DNA of 64,000 nt, from the NCBI GenBank assembly GCA_029891385.1, contig CM057231.1, positions 22,661,300 to 22,725,299 of the forward strand. Reading direction: 5' to 3'. A program made the translations under genes and the position numbers. Below the pieces are notes generated by a model. It did no database searches. It was given only the letters and a program-made list of their open reading frames with translations, and had not been told where the DNA came from. Each line of letters begins with the position of its first letter. Position 1 is the first letter of the stretch. Below are positions 1 to 13,289 of the stretch, piece by piece. This stretch comes from Erythroxylum novogranatense. Lineage: Eukaryota; Streptophyta; Magnoliopsida; Malpighiales; Erythroxylaceae.

Positions 1-2336
1 AACCATATTTAATAGTAATCTAATTTTTCCCAACCTCATCACTTCTTATTCCTAACTCCAAAATTGCATATAAAACATTAATGGAAAGAGTAAGGACAAT
101 ATACATCTTTTGTGAAGAATGTAAAATCAATGCAGGCTCTAAGGAGGTGAAAACCATTCCAAAGATATCGCCCACACAATACCCTTATCAACAAAGAATC
201 GCAATATTTCAAACTTTATAACTTCTTCATCCTAAGTCCAAAAGTGACAAATTATATACCATTGGAAAGATCTAAACATGTACTACAATCTTCAAGAAGA
301 CCTCCCAATCCAATTCCTGCTCTAAGAGGGTCAAAAATACAAACAAAGTTTCTGCCCATTTTTACAAAAATTTGACAACTCCTCCCCAAAAAATCAACTA
401 ACCAAATCTTCAATCTTCAACCCAAACTTAAGCACCTGCACAAACTCAATCTCCACAATCCTCAATCTCCCAAAACACAAACCAATCCATATATATTCTC
501 TCAAATGGTAGCAACCACACTCCTATACATCTAATCATTTTCAAACTATAAAGCAACACATTTCAAAGTAATATATACAAGAATACTTTACAACTCAATT
601 TCTTGCATTTACATGAACAACATAGGTTAATACAAAGCTTTAGAGGGAATTTTAGCCCTAATATAACAAAAGTATCCAAAAGTCAAATTACAAAGAAAAT
701 TACATAACCAAATAACCTTTTTCTAAAATGCATCTAAAGCTTTGTACTAAAATCTAACTTCCAAAATCAAAATAAAACAAGAGTAATGCCTTGATCCAAA
801 GGTTTTACTAATTTTCTCGCCGTCACTGTGGAGGGAAAATGGGGTGTGAGCTCGACGCTCAAGTGGGTAACAATTTAATAATCAAGAATAAGCAAAACAT
901 TCTTTAACAATTACTTTCAAAGCAATTTTACCAAAATCATCTTTGCCCTTAAGAAAATCTCCATCATATTCAATTGATCAAAACATTTACAAAAAACAAC
1001 ATAGACATATAAAAACAACATAGACAAAGCATATCACATAATCACATAGAGGTTAGTTTGGGTGGACCCAAAGGAACGTACTACACATTCCCACGAAGCG
1101 ATCATGTGTAGCCGTGAAACCTATGGGAGTCCATGAGGAGCTCCAAGGCTATTAGCGGGCAAAAGTGAGAAGCCTATGAATTAGACAAGTACACTTGACT
1201 CTTAAGGGACCACCTCAAACCCATATAAACATGCATTTCACATAATTAACACATAAACGCCCAAAATGGCATTTTTCCAAAATCACATATTCTAATCTTT
1301 TTCACTTAACAAACAAATTTTCAAAAGTTTCCAAAATGTGTTTACATGCAAAAGACATCTCATACAAGTTTAAATCATCACAAAGGGTAATTAATTCAAA
1401 ATATGAGAGTCATAGGAAAGCATTAAATGACATTTATTAAAGGCAATTAAGTAGCTTATTAACTCAATTATTAAAAAGTCACCCACCTTAATTTCTTTAG
1501 CTTTAATCTTGGTCAATTAGCCTTTCCTCTAACTCCAATTGCCTCTCTTGACCTTCATCAAGCACAATAATCCCATGTTAATATGAGATATCAAAATTGG
1601 AAATTCTAAAGAAAGGAAAGCATGAATTAAAACCTACATAACCTTACCCATGCCTTTTCTAAGCTATTAAAACCAAAACCCATCTATAAAACGAACAATT
1701 TTCGAATTTCTCTTACCTTAGAAGCCTCCCATGAAAATGCCTTTTTTGCCTCTAATGGAAGATTACACCTTCCCTTTCCTCTTTCCTTCTTAAAAAAACT
1801 CTTAAAAACACCTTTCTAAAGCAAGAAAAGTCAAAGCCCTAACCTCTCTTCTTCTTCTTCTTCTTTTCTCTCCCACCGAAAGTCTCTCTTCCTCTCTTTT
1901 CTTTGATAATTTTGTGCCTCTCTTCTAAGGGCTTAACAAATTGTGTTTCTTAAACTTAAAACCTATGCCCAAAACGTTGTAGTTTCATTAAATCTCTTCT
2001 TTTCCTTGCAATTTTGTGGCTTTGCCTCATTCCCACTAACCTTATGCCCATTTTCTTCTTTTCTTTTGTTTTAATGGCCAAAAGGACCAAAGTAGCCCTC
2101 CTTGAAAGCTTTAAACCTTAAAAACATAAGTAATCTTCCTCAATTACCCTTACACCATCTTATTCCTTTAAATTCTAACAACTTATCAAACTCTAATTTT
2201 AACTAAATTCCTTCATTTAATTTCTATTAACTTAGCACTAAAACCTCAAATTATTCCAACCAAAAGAAAATTATCAAACTAACCTCAAAATAAAATAAAC
2301 AAGCTTATTTACTAAGAAAAGGAATCGGGGCCCAAA
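1..2336 (-). repeat. Tekay/Del-type gypsy LTR, partial (first copy)
   Basis: This is the 5' portion, in minus orientation, of the same LTR found in full at 26364-29694; base 1 here matches about 27345. It ends at a GGGGCCCAA boundary followed by the SIRE tail, exactly as at 29694. It carries the same hairpin block near 1075-1160 and a pyrimidine-rich CTT run near 1850. There is no gene in it. Compared with the second copy, many homopolymers are one base shorter. It continues beyond the window start. Confidence 0.85.
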
Positions 2337-2435
2337 CTAACTAAAAAGACAAGGCATAAAACCTTGATCAAATTTTCTTTGTTTTCAATTTCTTAAACAA
2401 TTTGTAAATGTTTTGACATCATAAAAAGGGGAGAT
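2337..2435 (+). mobile_element. 3' internal tail of a SIRE-like copia element with polypurine tract (first copy)
   Basis: A short AT-rich stretch ends in a run of A then GGGGAGA directly before an LTR start. A 'gacatcataaaaagggg' style ending is typical of SIRE/Maximus copia elements just upstream of the 3' LTR. The rest of the SIRE internal region is cut off by the gypsy LTR to the left. It is equivalent to 29695-29797. Confidence 0.6.
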
Positions 2436-5400
2436 TGTCGACCAATGGAGGTAAACAAATTAAATCCTTCTACGCTTTTGATAATAATAAAACTTAAAGA
2501 ATTGGTTAAGAAATAATTTCAAGTATTTGGATTAAAATGATGGTACACCAATTTTCGAGGCGATGAAATTTAATCAAGATTGGAATATCGAGTATCAAAA
2601 TTAAACAACGTGAAGTTCATGAGAAGATCTCGTATGAAAAATTTAAATGAGCATCTCAATAATCAAAGATTGAAGATTATGTAAGATCCGGGAGTTGGAG
2701 CAAGAGGCTAGTCGACCATCATGTTGCAAGTTGACTATTAACAAGCTGCACTGCCATTGTTAAATGGACTAATGACTATCATCATATTTGTCGACTATTC
2801 AAAAGCTTAAGATGAAATTTTCTGAAAAAATGTTGGTACTAGTTGACTATCACTTGAAGACAAGTTGATTACAATATACTAGTCGACTATTACATACCGA
2901 CTAGTTGACTATCGATTGCAAATGAACAAAATTAATCGTGGTCAATTGATTTCAAACGGAGAAAAATCTTCATACAACGATCAGGAGCATTTTATAATGG
3001 CTAGGAGAGTTCTAAAACATCTATAAACATCTTGAAGCCTGCAAATAAAAGGATGGAACTTAAGAGGATTGATTACACAAGTCCAAAGTGAAGCATACTT
3101 GCCATAGTTAAAATTATCTTCATATTGCTCTCATTTTGCTCTTAGCATAATCTAATTGTTGGACCCCGATTTTGAGTGAAAATAAGAAATATTCAAAAGT
3201 GGATGAGTTGATTGAAATTAAGTTGAAAATCAAGAAATAAAGAGAGAAAGTGTGAGAGGATGAAAATTGTGAAAATTTGACTTTTGACCATTGAGAGTTG
3301 ACTTTTATTTAGGCAAAATTTGAGAACATGGTCTACATAAAACTTGTAGATTATGTTAAGAGCTTGTAGCCATAAAGTTTGTAATTTTTGATATCTGGAG
3401 TGAAAGTTATGATCACCAAAGTTTAGGTGTGTTATTGTTGACTTATATTATGACTAAAGCTTTGATGGGAAATTTACCTAGTTAGAGGTTAATTTAGCTT
3501 TGAAGTCATTCATGAAAGTTGAAGGATTTGATTTGATATTTATTTTGATATAAAGTATGGAATTTTTCGATTAAGGAATAATAAGTTATGATTTTTACAA
3601 GTTTATGTTATGGTTTTAGCATGAATATTAGAGACGTAATCTTTCACGGAAAAATGGACTCCTTAGAGTCGAATTGATTTTTATGTCCTTCATGGAAGTT
3701 GTAGAGCCTTTAAGCTTTCCATATAGACCAAGTTTGTTAAATTTAGAGTTCGGGATCAAGAGATATGATTTTGAAAATATTCATTTTATTAAGTGGAAAA
3801 AATGAAAATGAAAATGACGATCGTTGCCGCTAGTAGGCGACGATCGCCTTCGCCTAACGCTGGCCGCTGTGATGCGACGCTGCTGCTTTCTCCACGCGAC
3901 GCCGTTTTGATTTCTCCTCCTCTCAAGACGCTGCTTTTGCTTCATACGCGCTGCTTTTCGGACCTTCATGCGACGCCGCTTTTGATTTCCTTTGTAGCTT
4001 CCTCTTCCAATCCGACCTTTGTTCACTATTTTGCTCATATCTTTCCGTCCGACATCCGATTGAGTTGATTCTTGAAGCGTTAGATTCCTAAGACAATGAA
4101 TTTCATTTTATGAAAATTTGTGAATTTTTAGATTAAATTGAGGGTGATTAAATTAATCAAAGTGAGTCGGAAATTTTCCAAACATAGTTCAGTATTTTGA
4201 AAATTCGGGATCTGTGGTGATCCGATTGAAGTGATTTTGAGGCGAAATAAAATTAAGACATGGGGCTACAAATCATATGAAGAAATGAAATGTCAATTTT
4301 GCCCCTAAGACCTTCAAATTATGAATGGAAGTTCAGATTAGAGTGCAGTTTTTGGATTAGGAATATCTGAAAGTATTTTGAGCATAACTTTTGATCTGAA
4401 AATCGAAATGAGGTGATTCTTGTTTTGAATTAAACTAGAGAAATAGGGCTACAATTTTTATGAAGACATTGAATGTCAATTTTGGGATTTAGACTGTAAA
4501 TTTCTGGATGGAAATAACGTGCTGGAAAATGTGTTAGAATATGAACACGTCGGAAATGTTTTGAGCATAACTTTTGATGTAATGTCGAATTGATGATTCT
4601 TGTGGCATTATGAAATTAAGACATAGAGGAACATTTCTATAGAAGTAAGTTTTGACAAATTCCTTTATATTGATTGTGCGAATCAAACCCGCAAGTAAGC
4701 ATGACTTTAAGCTTTGAATGGAGGGGCAATATGGTCATTTGACTTTCATTAATGACATGGCCTCTAAACACATAAGGAGTTGTCGTTTTAAGCACATAAA
4801 AGGCAAAAAATCGGCTGGAAAAATCAGAACAAAGAAGAAGAAAATAAGAAGAAGAAAGATGGAGAAGTTTCGGCCATGGAGAAAGATGAGAGAGAAAGCT
4901 AAGTTTCGATTTTTCTATTTGATTCTTAGGGATTTTCAGGTTGTACCAAGAGAGAAAAAGATGGACGAGCACAAGAGCTTCCTTCCAAGCTAAGGAAAGT
5001 TGGATTTCAATGAAGAATGAGGTAAGGTCGAAAATTTGATGTGTGATTTTTGATGAATTTTTGGTTTAGAATTGTGGAAAAGGACATGGGTTTGTGATTT
5101 ATGAAGTAAATTGTGATGTATATGCTTTAGGTTATGTTTAATTTTGGATGGAAATTAATTAAGGCTTAGGCTTCATTTTGTGATTAAGGATTTTGTGAAT
5201 TATTGGTTTAGAATTATGGAAAATAATATGGGTTTGTCCTTTCTAAGATCAATTTTGGTGTTTGCTTAGTTAATTGGATCAATTTGGAAAAAAATTGTGA
5301 ATTGGGGTTTTGCGAATTTTGAAATATGGGATTTTTAGAAATTGATGATTTAGATAGTTTGAAAGTATGTGGAATTAGTGTTTGTTAAGTTCAATTTGAG

Positions 5401-7918
5401 AAATTATGATTTATATGATATTGAATTTGAGTGAATCGGTTTAGGTCAAATTTGGAATTTGGAGATTTTAGAAATTGGTGATTTAAATATCTTGTAATTA
5501 ATATAAATTGATGAATTATGACATCAATTTTAAGGATTAAGTTATTCATGAGGTTGAATTTTGATGAAATTGCTTTTGGGAATGTTAAATTGGAAGGAAG
5601 AAAGGAGAATGGCCAAATTGAAGCTTGGAACAAGTTTCTAGCATCAATTGAGGTGGTAATGTATTTATATTTTGAATTATGAGTACTTTATGTGAAATTG
5701 AAAATTACTTAAAGGAAAAATATTTCTAAATTATATTTTCAAAGGGTTTGAAAAGAATTGGTACAAAGGTTTACGTTAAAATGTTTGTAAATGATTTGGG
5801 GAATTTATAGAAAAATTGAAAATACAAAATTTATGAAAATTATGTTTTCGCATTTTTAAAGAATGTGAATAATGTCGCTTTATGCATTTATATATGTTGA
5901 TTTAGATTTGAAAAATACTTGCATTCATTTTATGCATTTGATTGATATGAGATTAATTGATTAATTTAATATGATTGTTATATAAATTGATGTGAATATG
6001 TGCACGTGTCAAGCATTTTGACACGATTTGATATGATGATATGAAGACTTAGAAAATCAAGATTTTTGAAAAATGCCTTCGGGCAATTTGAATTCTCTTT
6101 TCGCTTATGTGTTATGTGAGTTTGGTCAGGTCCTTCTGTGAGTTAGTGCACTGTCTCTACTTGTTTATAGCCTTCTCCGGCCACCCGCAAAGTGGCTTAG
6201 GAGTTTCGATTTTGACTCCTCCGTTTCATTTATTGCACGTAACCGCTATGCGAAATGTGCAAGACGCTCGTTAGACCAACCCAAACCGTTTGATGTGTTT
6301 TATGTATTGATTTATGATTTTATGTGTTTTGTGATCTGATGTGATTGCATTCATGTTTATGAAAATTTTGAGAAATTTTGAGAAATGAGAAAAAGAGTTT
6401 TCAACCATGAAATTATAGAAATTTAATATGAAAAGTTTGGAAAATTGAAAGGTTTGAAGAAAATGCTTGAAAGTTGCAAAGTTTGAAAAAGATAAGCTTT
6501 TTGACTAAAAGTGATGAAAAATGATTTATGCTTATTATTCAATTTATAAATATGTTACCCACGAGCTTCCAAGCTCGCCCCACCTTTCATCCTCGTCCCT
6601 AGGTTTTCGAGCAAGAGATCGGATGAAAGAATGTGAAGATGTTTGGTCCGATTTTGCATCGTCTGGATTTTTATGTGAATTGAGATTGGATGTTAGTATT
6701 TTTATGGATTGAATTTTTCAGTTAAGTAAGTGATTATGATGTATTACAAGCATGTATTTCGAATGTATGATGATTACTTAATTGATGTATGAGAGTATGA
6801 AATTGGATATGAAATTGTGTATGAGTCTCGAAATGAGATTGAATTATGAGACTAGTAGATTGAATTATAATTATGAAAGTGTTTTAGAATTAGGTTTGTG
6901 TTTTGTATGTTGAGATCCTGCATTTGAGGGTCCGTGGATTTTGATGTTTGTATATTTGATTGGGAATTTTAGAAGTGTATTTTGAATACTTTGTGTTTGG
7001 GTTAGATAAATGCAATTGTTATATCGCCGAAATTTTGATAAAATTGGGATAAAATGTAATTTGGGATTTGTACGGATATATAAGAATATGATCAAATTTT
7101 GAGATTTGCATGAGAATGATTTTCTAAAGGTGGAAATTGTTTGTTTGATTTGAATGAGATTGCCTAAAGATGTAAGAAATGAGTATATTAAAAAATTATA
7201 CCCGATTTTCAGATTGATTAGTTTTAGGTTTCCAACGCGATCATTGTTGTCTTTGTATAATATTCATGGATGTCGGACATTTGTTATGCTATTCGATTTG
7301 GCTGCATTTGTATACTTTGATTGTAAGTTTGAATTCGATCCGATCTGTTTCGCTTTGAATGTAACCGCTTGATTTGCTTCTTTCGATTATGTTTTGATTT
7401 GTTTCACTTTGCTTCCGTCATTTGTTTGTCGTTATCGAATTCAATTTATCCAATTTGAATTCGCCTCGCTCTTCATATCCGCTTCGTTTTTCGGTTGGGA
7501 CCGGATCGAGTCCCAACACTAATTGTATTCAATGCATCGAGCTTTACTACTTAATTTCGTCATTTTATTATTGTGAGCTGAGTGTTTAGAGAAGAATCAC
7601 TTGAGAGGTAGGATTTGTGTCGGAAACAAATCATTTGTAAGGTGTAGCTTGAGCTGTAAGTCAAGTTGAGTTGTAAGAGTTCACACTGAACTAAAAAGTG
7701 TGTAGTAAGGAGCTTTGATAAAATTCTAAGTGGGAGCTTAGGTAGAGGACGAGGTCTTAAAGACCGAACTTCTATAAACATTGTGTTTATGCTTTTCTCT
7801 CTCTTTTACATTTCAATTTACTTGTTTATTTTGTGTGTTTTAATTTCTATTTTGCAGACTTTGAGAAAAGTTTAAAAGATCTATTCAACCCCTTCTAGAT
7901 CGCTTTTCAATCCCGACA
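2436..7918 (+). repeat. SIRE-like copia 3' LTR, split by a solo LTR (first copy)
   Basis: The LTR occupies 2436-3156 and 7524-7918, with a 4.4 kb insertion between. The start follows a polypurine tract and reads TGTCGACCAATGG, where the second copy has TGTTGGACCAATGG. The end is a 'ctattcaacccc..ctagatcg' block finishing in CCCGACA, the usual form of a SIRE LTR 3' end. Without the insertion it is about 1.1 kb, a normal SIRE LTR length. A cluster of GTCGAC-centred motifs lies at 2706-2915. Confidence 0.75.
3157..7518 (+). mobile_element. Solo LTR L of a large gypsy family, with CTAAT target duplication (first copy)
   Basis: It begins TGTTGGACCCC and ends GTCCCAACA. CTAAT flanks it on both sides (3152-3156 and 7519-7523), and the SIRE LTR sequence continues uninterrupted outside. 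No internal coding sequence is present, so it is a solo LTR of about 4.36 kb. Short open frames within it (such as 3793-4068 and 4718-4993) have no recognisable protein features and I do not call them genes. It is the same insertion as 30525-34951. Confidence 0.85.
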
Positions 7919-9053
7919 TGAAATTTTATTTGATGATCTTATGAAAATGCATAATTTCAACAGTTATGAATTATCTATGCATAATAAATTTATTTGTTTA
8001 TATATTTAATTTGTTTAAATAGAAAATTGATTGATGATATAAAGTTAAAATTTTCTTAATTGATAATAAAAACATTACAGTGTACATAATAAGTATTGGT
8101 AATTGAAAACAAATGACTACAACAATCCTAATGTCCTGGTGATCGTGAGTGCTCTGAGCTGCTATCCCTCCCCTTCAACTGCTCCATCTCCTGTCTCAGC
8201 TGAGCCATCTGCTACAACAATGTCTACATTGTGGTCTGAAACTCAGTGCCTTCATTGGTTTGCACTGGTCTAGTAGACACTGCTGTACTGGACATTGAGG
8301 ATTGTAAATAACCTGTGTTCGCAAATAAACATATCTCGAATATCCTTCCACGACGGTCCCTATCGCAGAAAGCTTCAAGATACGTCTGAGTCTCATCAAC
8401 AGGTTGTTCCTCCTGAGACTGTCGCTGAATGAAATGTTGTATTGGGTCCTATTAGGAAGCAATGTTTGCATTAGTAAGGGATTATTATTAAGAAATAATA
8501 ATAATAATAATAATGCATTAATTTTACATACATTTAGCACTTTATATCGGCTGTTGACGAATTTCACACTGTCATGCTTCTTCATGTGAGTGTACAAAAA
8601 TATCTGAGTAGGTGTAAGCCTCATGCCCAAAGACTTTTCCTACATATTTAACCTAAATTGTTAGATATGAACTACAATTTCGGCAAAGTTTTCTCTATTT
8701 TTATGATATTTTTCCCATGTTGAACAAATAAAATCACTCAACACAACCATATATGGTACCAAACATTTATACCATTATCATTATCTATAATATAGCAAAG
8801 TAAAACATTTACAATATAAATGTCAAGTTTAGGTACTTACAAGTCTCTGATATGCTCGTAGGGTTATCGATCCTCCCATATGTACGGGAATACTCTTCCT
8901 ATCGGGCCTCCACGCTTTTGGTGGAGTTACTCGAGATGGACATTGCCTCAGACTTCTTTAATACTCCTCGCCAACGACTCTATATTTGTTCAAATATAAG
9001 ACGATCGTACACCAGCCTTGTGTATTGCACAAATAAAGTCGTGATAGTGTATA
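7919..9053 (-). pseudogene. Ptta/En/Spm-type transposase gene, C-terminal part (first copy)
   Basis: This is the minus-strand remnant also seen at 35362-36509. The readable part near 8570-8630 includes RLTPTQIFLYTH, and a glutamine-rich coiled coil lies near 8160-8215 before the stop. Reading is broken by small indels that are absent from the second copy. The upstream exons of the gene would lie beyond the interrupting LTR, past the contig end. The assignment rests on resemblance to the plant Ptta/En/Spm transposase family (Transposase_24) and is moderately sure. Confidence 0.55.
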
Positions 9054-12000
9054 TGTTGGGACCCGATCTCGAACCGGATCCCAACCAAAAGAAGAGCGAA
9101 AGATAGCGGATTAATGCAAAAGAATCACAAAACACGAAAACGGAACGAAGTGGAATAACAAAACGAAATTATCGAATCACGGTTAAACAAAACAAAAAAT
9201 CGGATACAAATCATGAAGATGAAATCGAAAGCGAATCGAATCGAAGGCAAGTACGAAAGATCGAACGGAAATCAAATAACAAAGCGGATCGAATCGATGC
9301 AAACAAACGAATCAAAAGCAAATCAAATACAGAGACAAGCGCAAACGGATCCGACATCCGATAACATACATCTTAACAAACGAACGCATTGGAGACCTTA
9401 GACTCAAACTATCCTAAACTCCGGTATAATTTTTTCTATTTTTTTCTTTTCTTATTCCTTTCTTTTTCATTTCATTCATCTTTAGTCGATCTCATTCATA
9501 ACATCTCAAATCATAGAAATCTTCTTAACAATATTCTAAATCCCATAAACCATATTTTCCACATCTAATTCTTATTTTATTCTTTTTCAACTTATTATCT
9601 AACTAAATTTCGTAGCATAACGGCTGTATTTGTAAAAACCCAAAACCCGCAAAGGTTTAAAACACTTCTATAATACTCAAACAATCATCAAAATCATCTG
9701 ATACTCCCATCCGAATCCAAACACCAAAGAAACACAAATCTATACCTAACACTTCCACAATTCTCAATTCAAATTAAAACATCCTTATTCAAATTCCTCA
9801 TTCAATCCAAACGATCTAATCATATCTATATATAATCACAAGTCATATTCCATAATCACACCAGCCTCATATCTCCAATCCATATACAAGTCCAAAATCA
9901 TTTACAATCCCATAACTCATTTCCATAAACAAATTCATTTTCATATCAATTCATACTCATATAAAATATACAAATTTTAATACAATCTAAACACAACCCA
10001 ATCGCTCATAAATTACACAATTCCAAAATTTAATACATCATACTCAAATTCGTAATTCATTTACATTCAACTAAATACACTACCATTTTAATGGCCTTCC
10101 AAGCCATATTCAAATGCCAATGACCACAATCCAAAATTACACCATACACAACAATTTAAACTTCTACTTAGCAAAATACCATATGGACACATACAAATGG
10201 AAACTTTCATCTTCTTTCACCCGATCTTCTTCTCATCACCTGTGGATGGGAATGAAGGAGGGGGTGAGATTATTGCTCGTGGGTAACATATTTATAAATC
10301 AAATAATAAGCAAAATCATTTTCTAAAACTTTTTCCATTTTATAAAAAAATTCTCACAATAGGAATCGAAGACTTATTTTTTTCAAACTTGTCAATTTAT
10401 TGAAAAATCATTCCAAGTTAGCTTCAAAACCTTTACCGTTGAAAACCTCAATATCTTAGTTCTCAAAACTCCAAAACTTTTCACAAATCAATATTAACAT
10501 TGAAACATGAATGCATTACATAATAAATGCAGCACATCATGAACAAAGTCAAAATCACATAACACTTCAAACGGTTTGGGTCGGTCCAAAATGGAACATA
10601 CTGCACATTCCCACAAATCGGTCCTCAGGCAGTGTGGAATGTGACGCATTACACTTTTTTCGCATAATGTCCGTAGAAGTCGTGAAGGGAGTCCAAATCG
10701 AGCTCCTATGCCACTAACGGCAAGGGTGAAGCCTTTAAACAAATGAGACCAAAGCACCGACTCTACTTAAGGGACCAAACCAAACCCATATAACACACAT
10801 TCATGCTTGAAAAGCAATTGCTCAAGGCAAGTTTAAAAACTTGGTATTCATACTATGCCACATCAATCCAATTGCCATGCATAAATTTCACAATTTTCAC
10901 AAATTTCAAAAGGCACATAACAATGAATCCATCACAAAGAATGCAATAATTTTGTAATTTCTCATAGTCTTAAATCACAATAAATTCTCTTTGTTCAAAC
11001 GAGGAAGCCATTAATTTCACAAATTATTTGATACATTTGAATAACAATGAATTGCAAGATTTATTTCCATATCTTAAAATCATACCGAAGCATTGAATTT
11101 AATCGCTCAAAATCATAATTTGTAAACATGGATATAAACAATAATTTGTAAATCTTTGTTTCTTGATTTTCAAAATCACATACTTAGCTTATAATTTAAA
11201 ATATAAATACACTACCCACCTCATATCCATGCTAACAACTTGCTTTATGCCTCAATTGCTCCAAAGCCTCCTTCTTTCTTCCACATTAAAATTTCCTAAA
11301 CCAATTTCATTCAAATTCAACATCACAAAAGGTAAAATCCTCAAAATTAACTTAAGAAATCACAAACTCATCGTATTTCCAACCATCTAAATCAAACAAT
11401 TTCCAAAAACCCCAAATCCCAAAAATTGGGCATAAACCCTAACTCACATTAATCCAAAATTAATCATCAATCATAGCATAATCACTAAAATTAACTTCAT
11501 AAACCACAAACCCCTATCAATCTTAAGCCAAATCAACCAATATCTCATTAAAAATTCAAAGCTTAAAAACATCACTTACCTTCATCTTCTTCCACCAAAT
11601 TCGAAAAATCCCTAGCTCATCTTGGAGTTCTTGAGTTCCTCCCTCTATTCCCTCTTGAAGCAACTCGAAAATCCCTTAGAAAGATGAAGAAGACCAACCC
11701 TAAACCATTTCTCTCTTCTTTCTTCTTCTTCTTCACTTTCGATTTCTCTCTCTCCTCTCTTCGCTTTTCTTTCTTTTTCTCCTTAAAATCGTGACTTTTG
11801 CTGCTTCCTATAGCTAAAACGATAGCACACTTCTGCCTCTTTAATGAATGGTAAAATGACCACCTTGCCCCTCCATTTAAGCTTACAACATAACCCCTTT
11901 AAGTGAACTTTCAAATCTGCCCCTAAACATTCTTAAAAATCTGACATCTTACTTCGATATTTTGAGCAGGTAAACGAAATAATTTGGTAACACTTTCTTC

Positions 12001-12324
12001 TAGAGAAATGTTTCTCTATGTCTCATCTTTAAAATGACATCAAAATCACTCAATTCGGTTCAGAATTGAGGAAGTTAGGCCAAAATACGTACAGACCATA
12101 CAAAACTATGACTGAACAGTAACACCAACTTCGACTCAAAAATTGACAACCTTAGAGACTAAATTGAAACTCGATCCCTTCACATAATTTGTAGCTCCAT
12201 GTCTCAATTTTATTTTGCCTCAAGAATCAACTCAATCGAACTCCACAGCTCCCGAATTTCTCAAAATACTGAACCACGCTTAGAAAATTATCTAACTCAT
12301 AACCTTTAACCAAACCTCTCATTT
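9054..12324 (-). mobile_element. Solo LTR R, truncated by the contig end (first copy)
   Basis: It begins with TGTTGGGACCCGATCTCG, preceded by the GTATA target sequence (9049-9053). It matches 36510-39833 throughout and stops where the N run begins. There is no gene in it. A pyrimidine-rich CTT stretch at about 11700-11790 resembles a plant leader. The second copy shows that a further 1.17 kb is missing here. Confidence 0.85.
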
Positions 12325-12424
12325 NNNNNNNNNNNNNNNNNNNNNNNNNNNNNNNNNNNNNNNNNNNNNNNNNNNNNNNNNNNNNNNNNNNNNNNNNNNN
12401 NNNNNNNNNNNNNNNNNNNNNNNN
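12325..12424. other. Assembly gap of exactly 100 N
   Basis: One hundred consecutive N separate two contigs. The left contig ends inside a repeat that is present intact at 36510-41004, so the gap is of unknown true size and the join should not be taken as physical adjacency. Confidence 0.99.
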
Positions 12425-13289
12425 TTGATGTCAACAACAAAACTAAAACTGTAGATTGAGATAAATTGAATATACACACTTTTTTTTTGCTATCTCATTT
12501 TGAGATGCTAATCCCTTTGGGATACAACACATTAGTATCCCTTTCGAGATACAAGACTAACACTTTTTCCTTTTTCAAATTTTTTTTAAATTACAAAACA
12601 TAGACTCTTGACATCATCTTAATATGTATGCAAATGCTCATAACAAAAGGCTCAAGGAGCTAGCAAGGAAAAAAGTATTTAAGGGTTGGTGTTTGGGAAA
12701 GGGTTGAAAGAAGGAACGCTCTATCATATCAACAAAATCTAGTCCATCAAGCTTTGAGTAAAAAACCACACAAGTTCTAGAGAAGAATGGACTAAGTAGA
12801 TGCACACACAAAATATAGAAGAAAATTTTGGCTCGAATATCCTTCCAACAAGGTTTGTCTCAATGATCAATCTCAAGTCTTAAAACTTAAAATGCTACCT
12901 TGTTAGCATGCTCCCATTTACTTAGTTTTGAAAACTTCAAAGTTAAAATTTTGTCGATCCAATTATCGCTCAAGAATGGAGCATTTTACAAAACTCAAGT
13001 ATCAAGTTGAAACTTATAAATGCTTTGCATGTAAGGCACAAAAGAACAAGTGCAGAAATTGTTTGATTTGGGGACCAAATTTATCGCTAAAGCAAAGGGC
13101 TACAAAATTATGCATAATGTTCTAAAGGTGTACAATGTAAAATATAAAGGGAATGGCTCCCCACACTTAAACATGGCATTGTCCACAATGGCAAAAATAG
13201 TAGAGCATGAGGAGACCATAAAACAGATAAAATGAAATGTGGATATATCCTTAAACTCAAAAAGTGTGGACAAAATGAAGAATCCAAAG
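12425..13289 (-). other. Athila-like element, 3' non-coding region
   Basis: There is no convincing ORF here. On the minus strand a purine-rich GTTTAAGTGTGGGGAG word lies at about 13155-13175, of the kind found near the 3' end of Athila/Tat elements. A small repeat around 12500-12555 contains paired 'gggatac/gagatac' words. The 3' LTR would be expected further left, in the gap. Confidence 0.45.

Noticed and set aside
3781..5633. Several ORFs of 80-110 codons in solo LTR L (and their twins near 32048-33056), one lysine/arginine-rich
   Set aside because: They lie inside an LTR, have biased low-complexity composition, occur on both strands of the same bases and show no domain. The repeated LTR copies change their frames freely.
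8499..8513. (AAT)n run as a CRISPR-like or satellite array
   Set aside because: It is a short microsatellite in an intron-like stretch, with no spacer structure; plant context also excludes CRISPR.
12928..13235. Two plus-strand ORFs with CXXC-like spacing (61-65 codons)
   Set aside because: They overlap in different frames within the Athila 3' non-coding region on the opposite strand and have no conserved motif.
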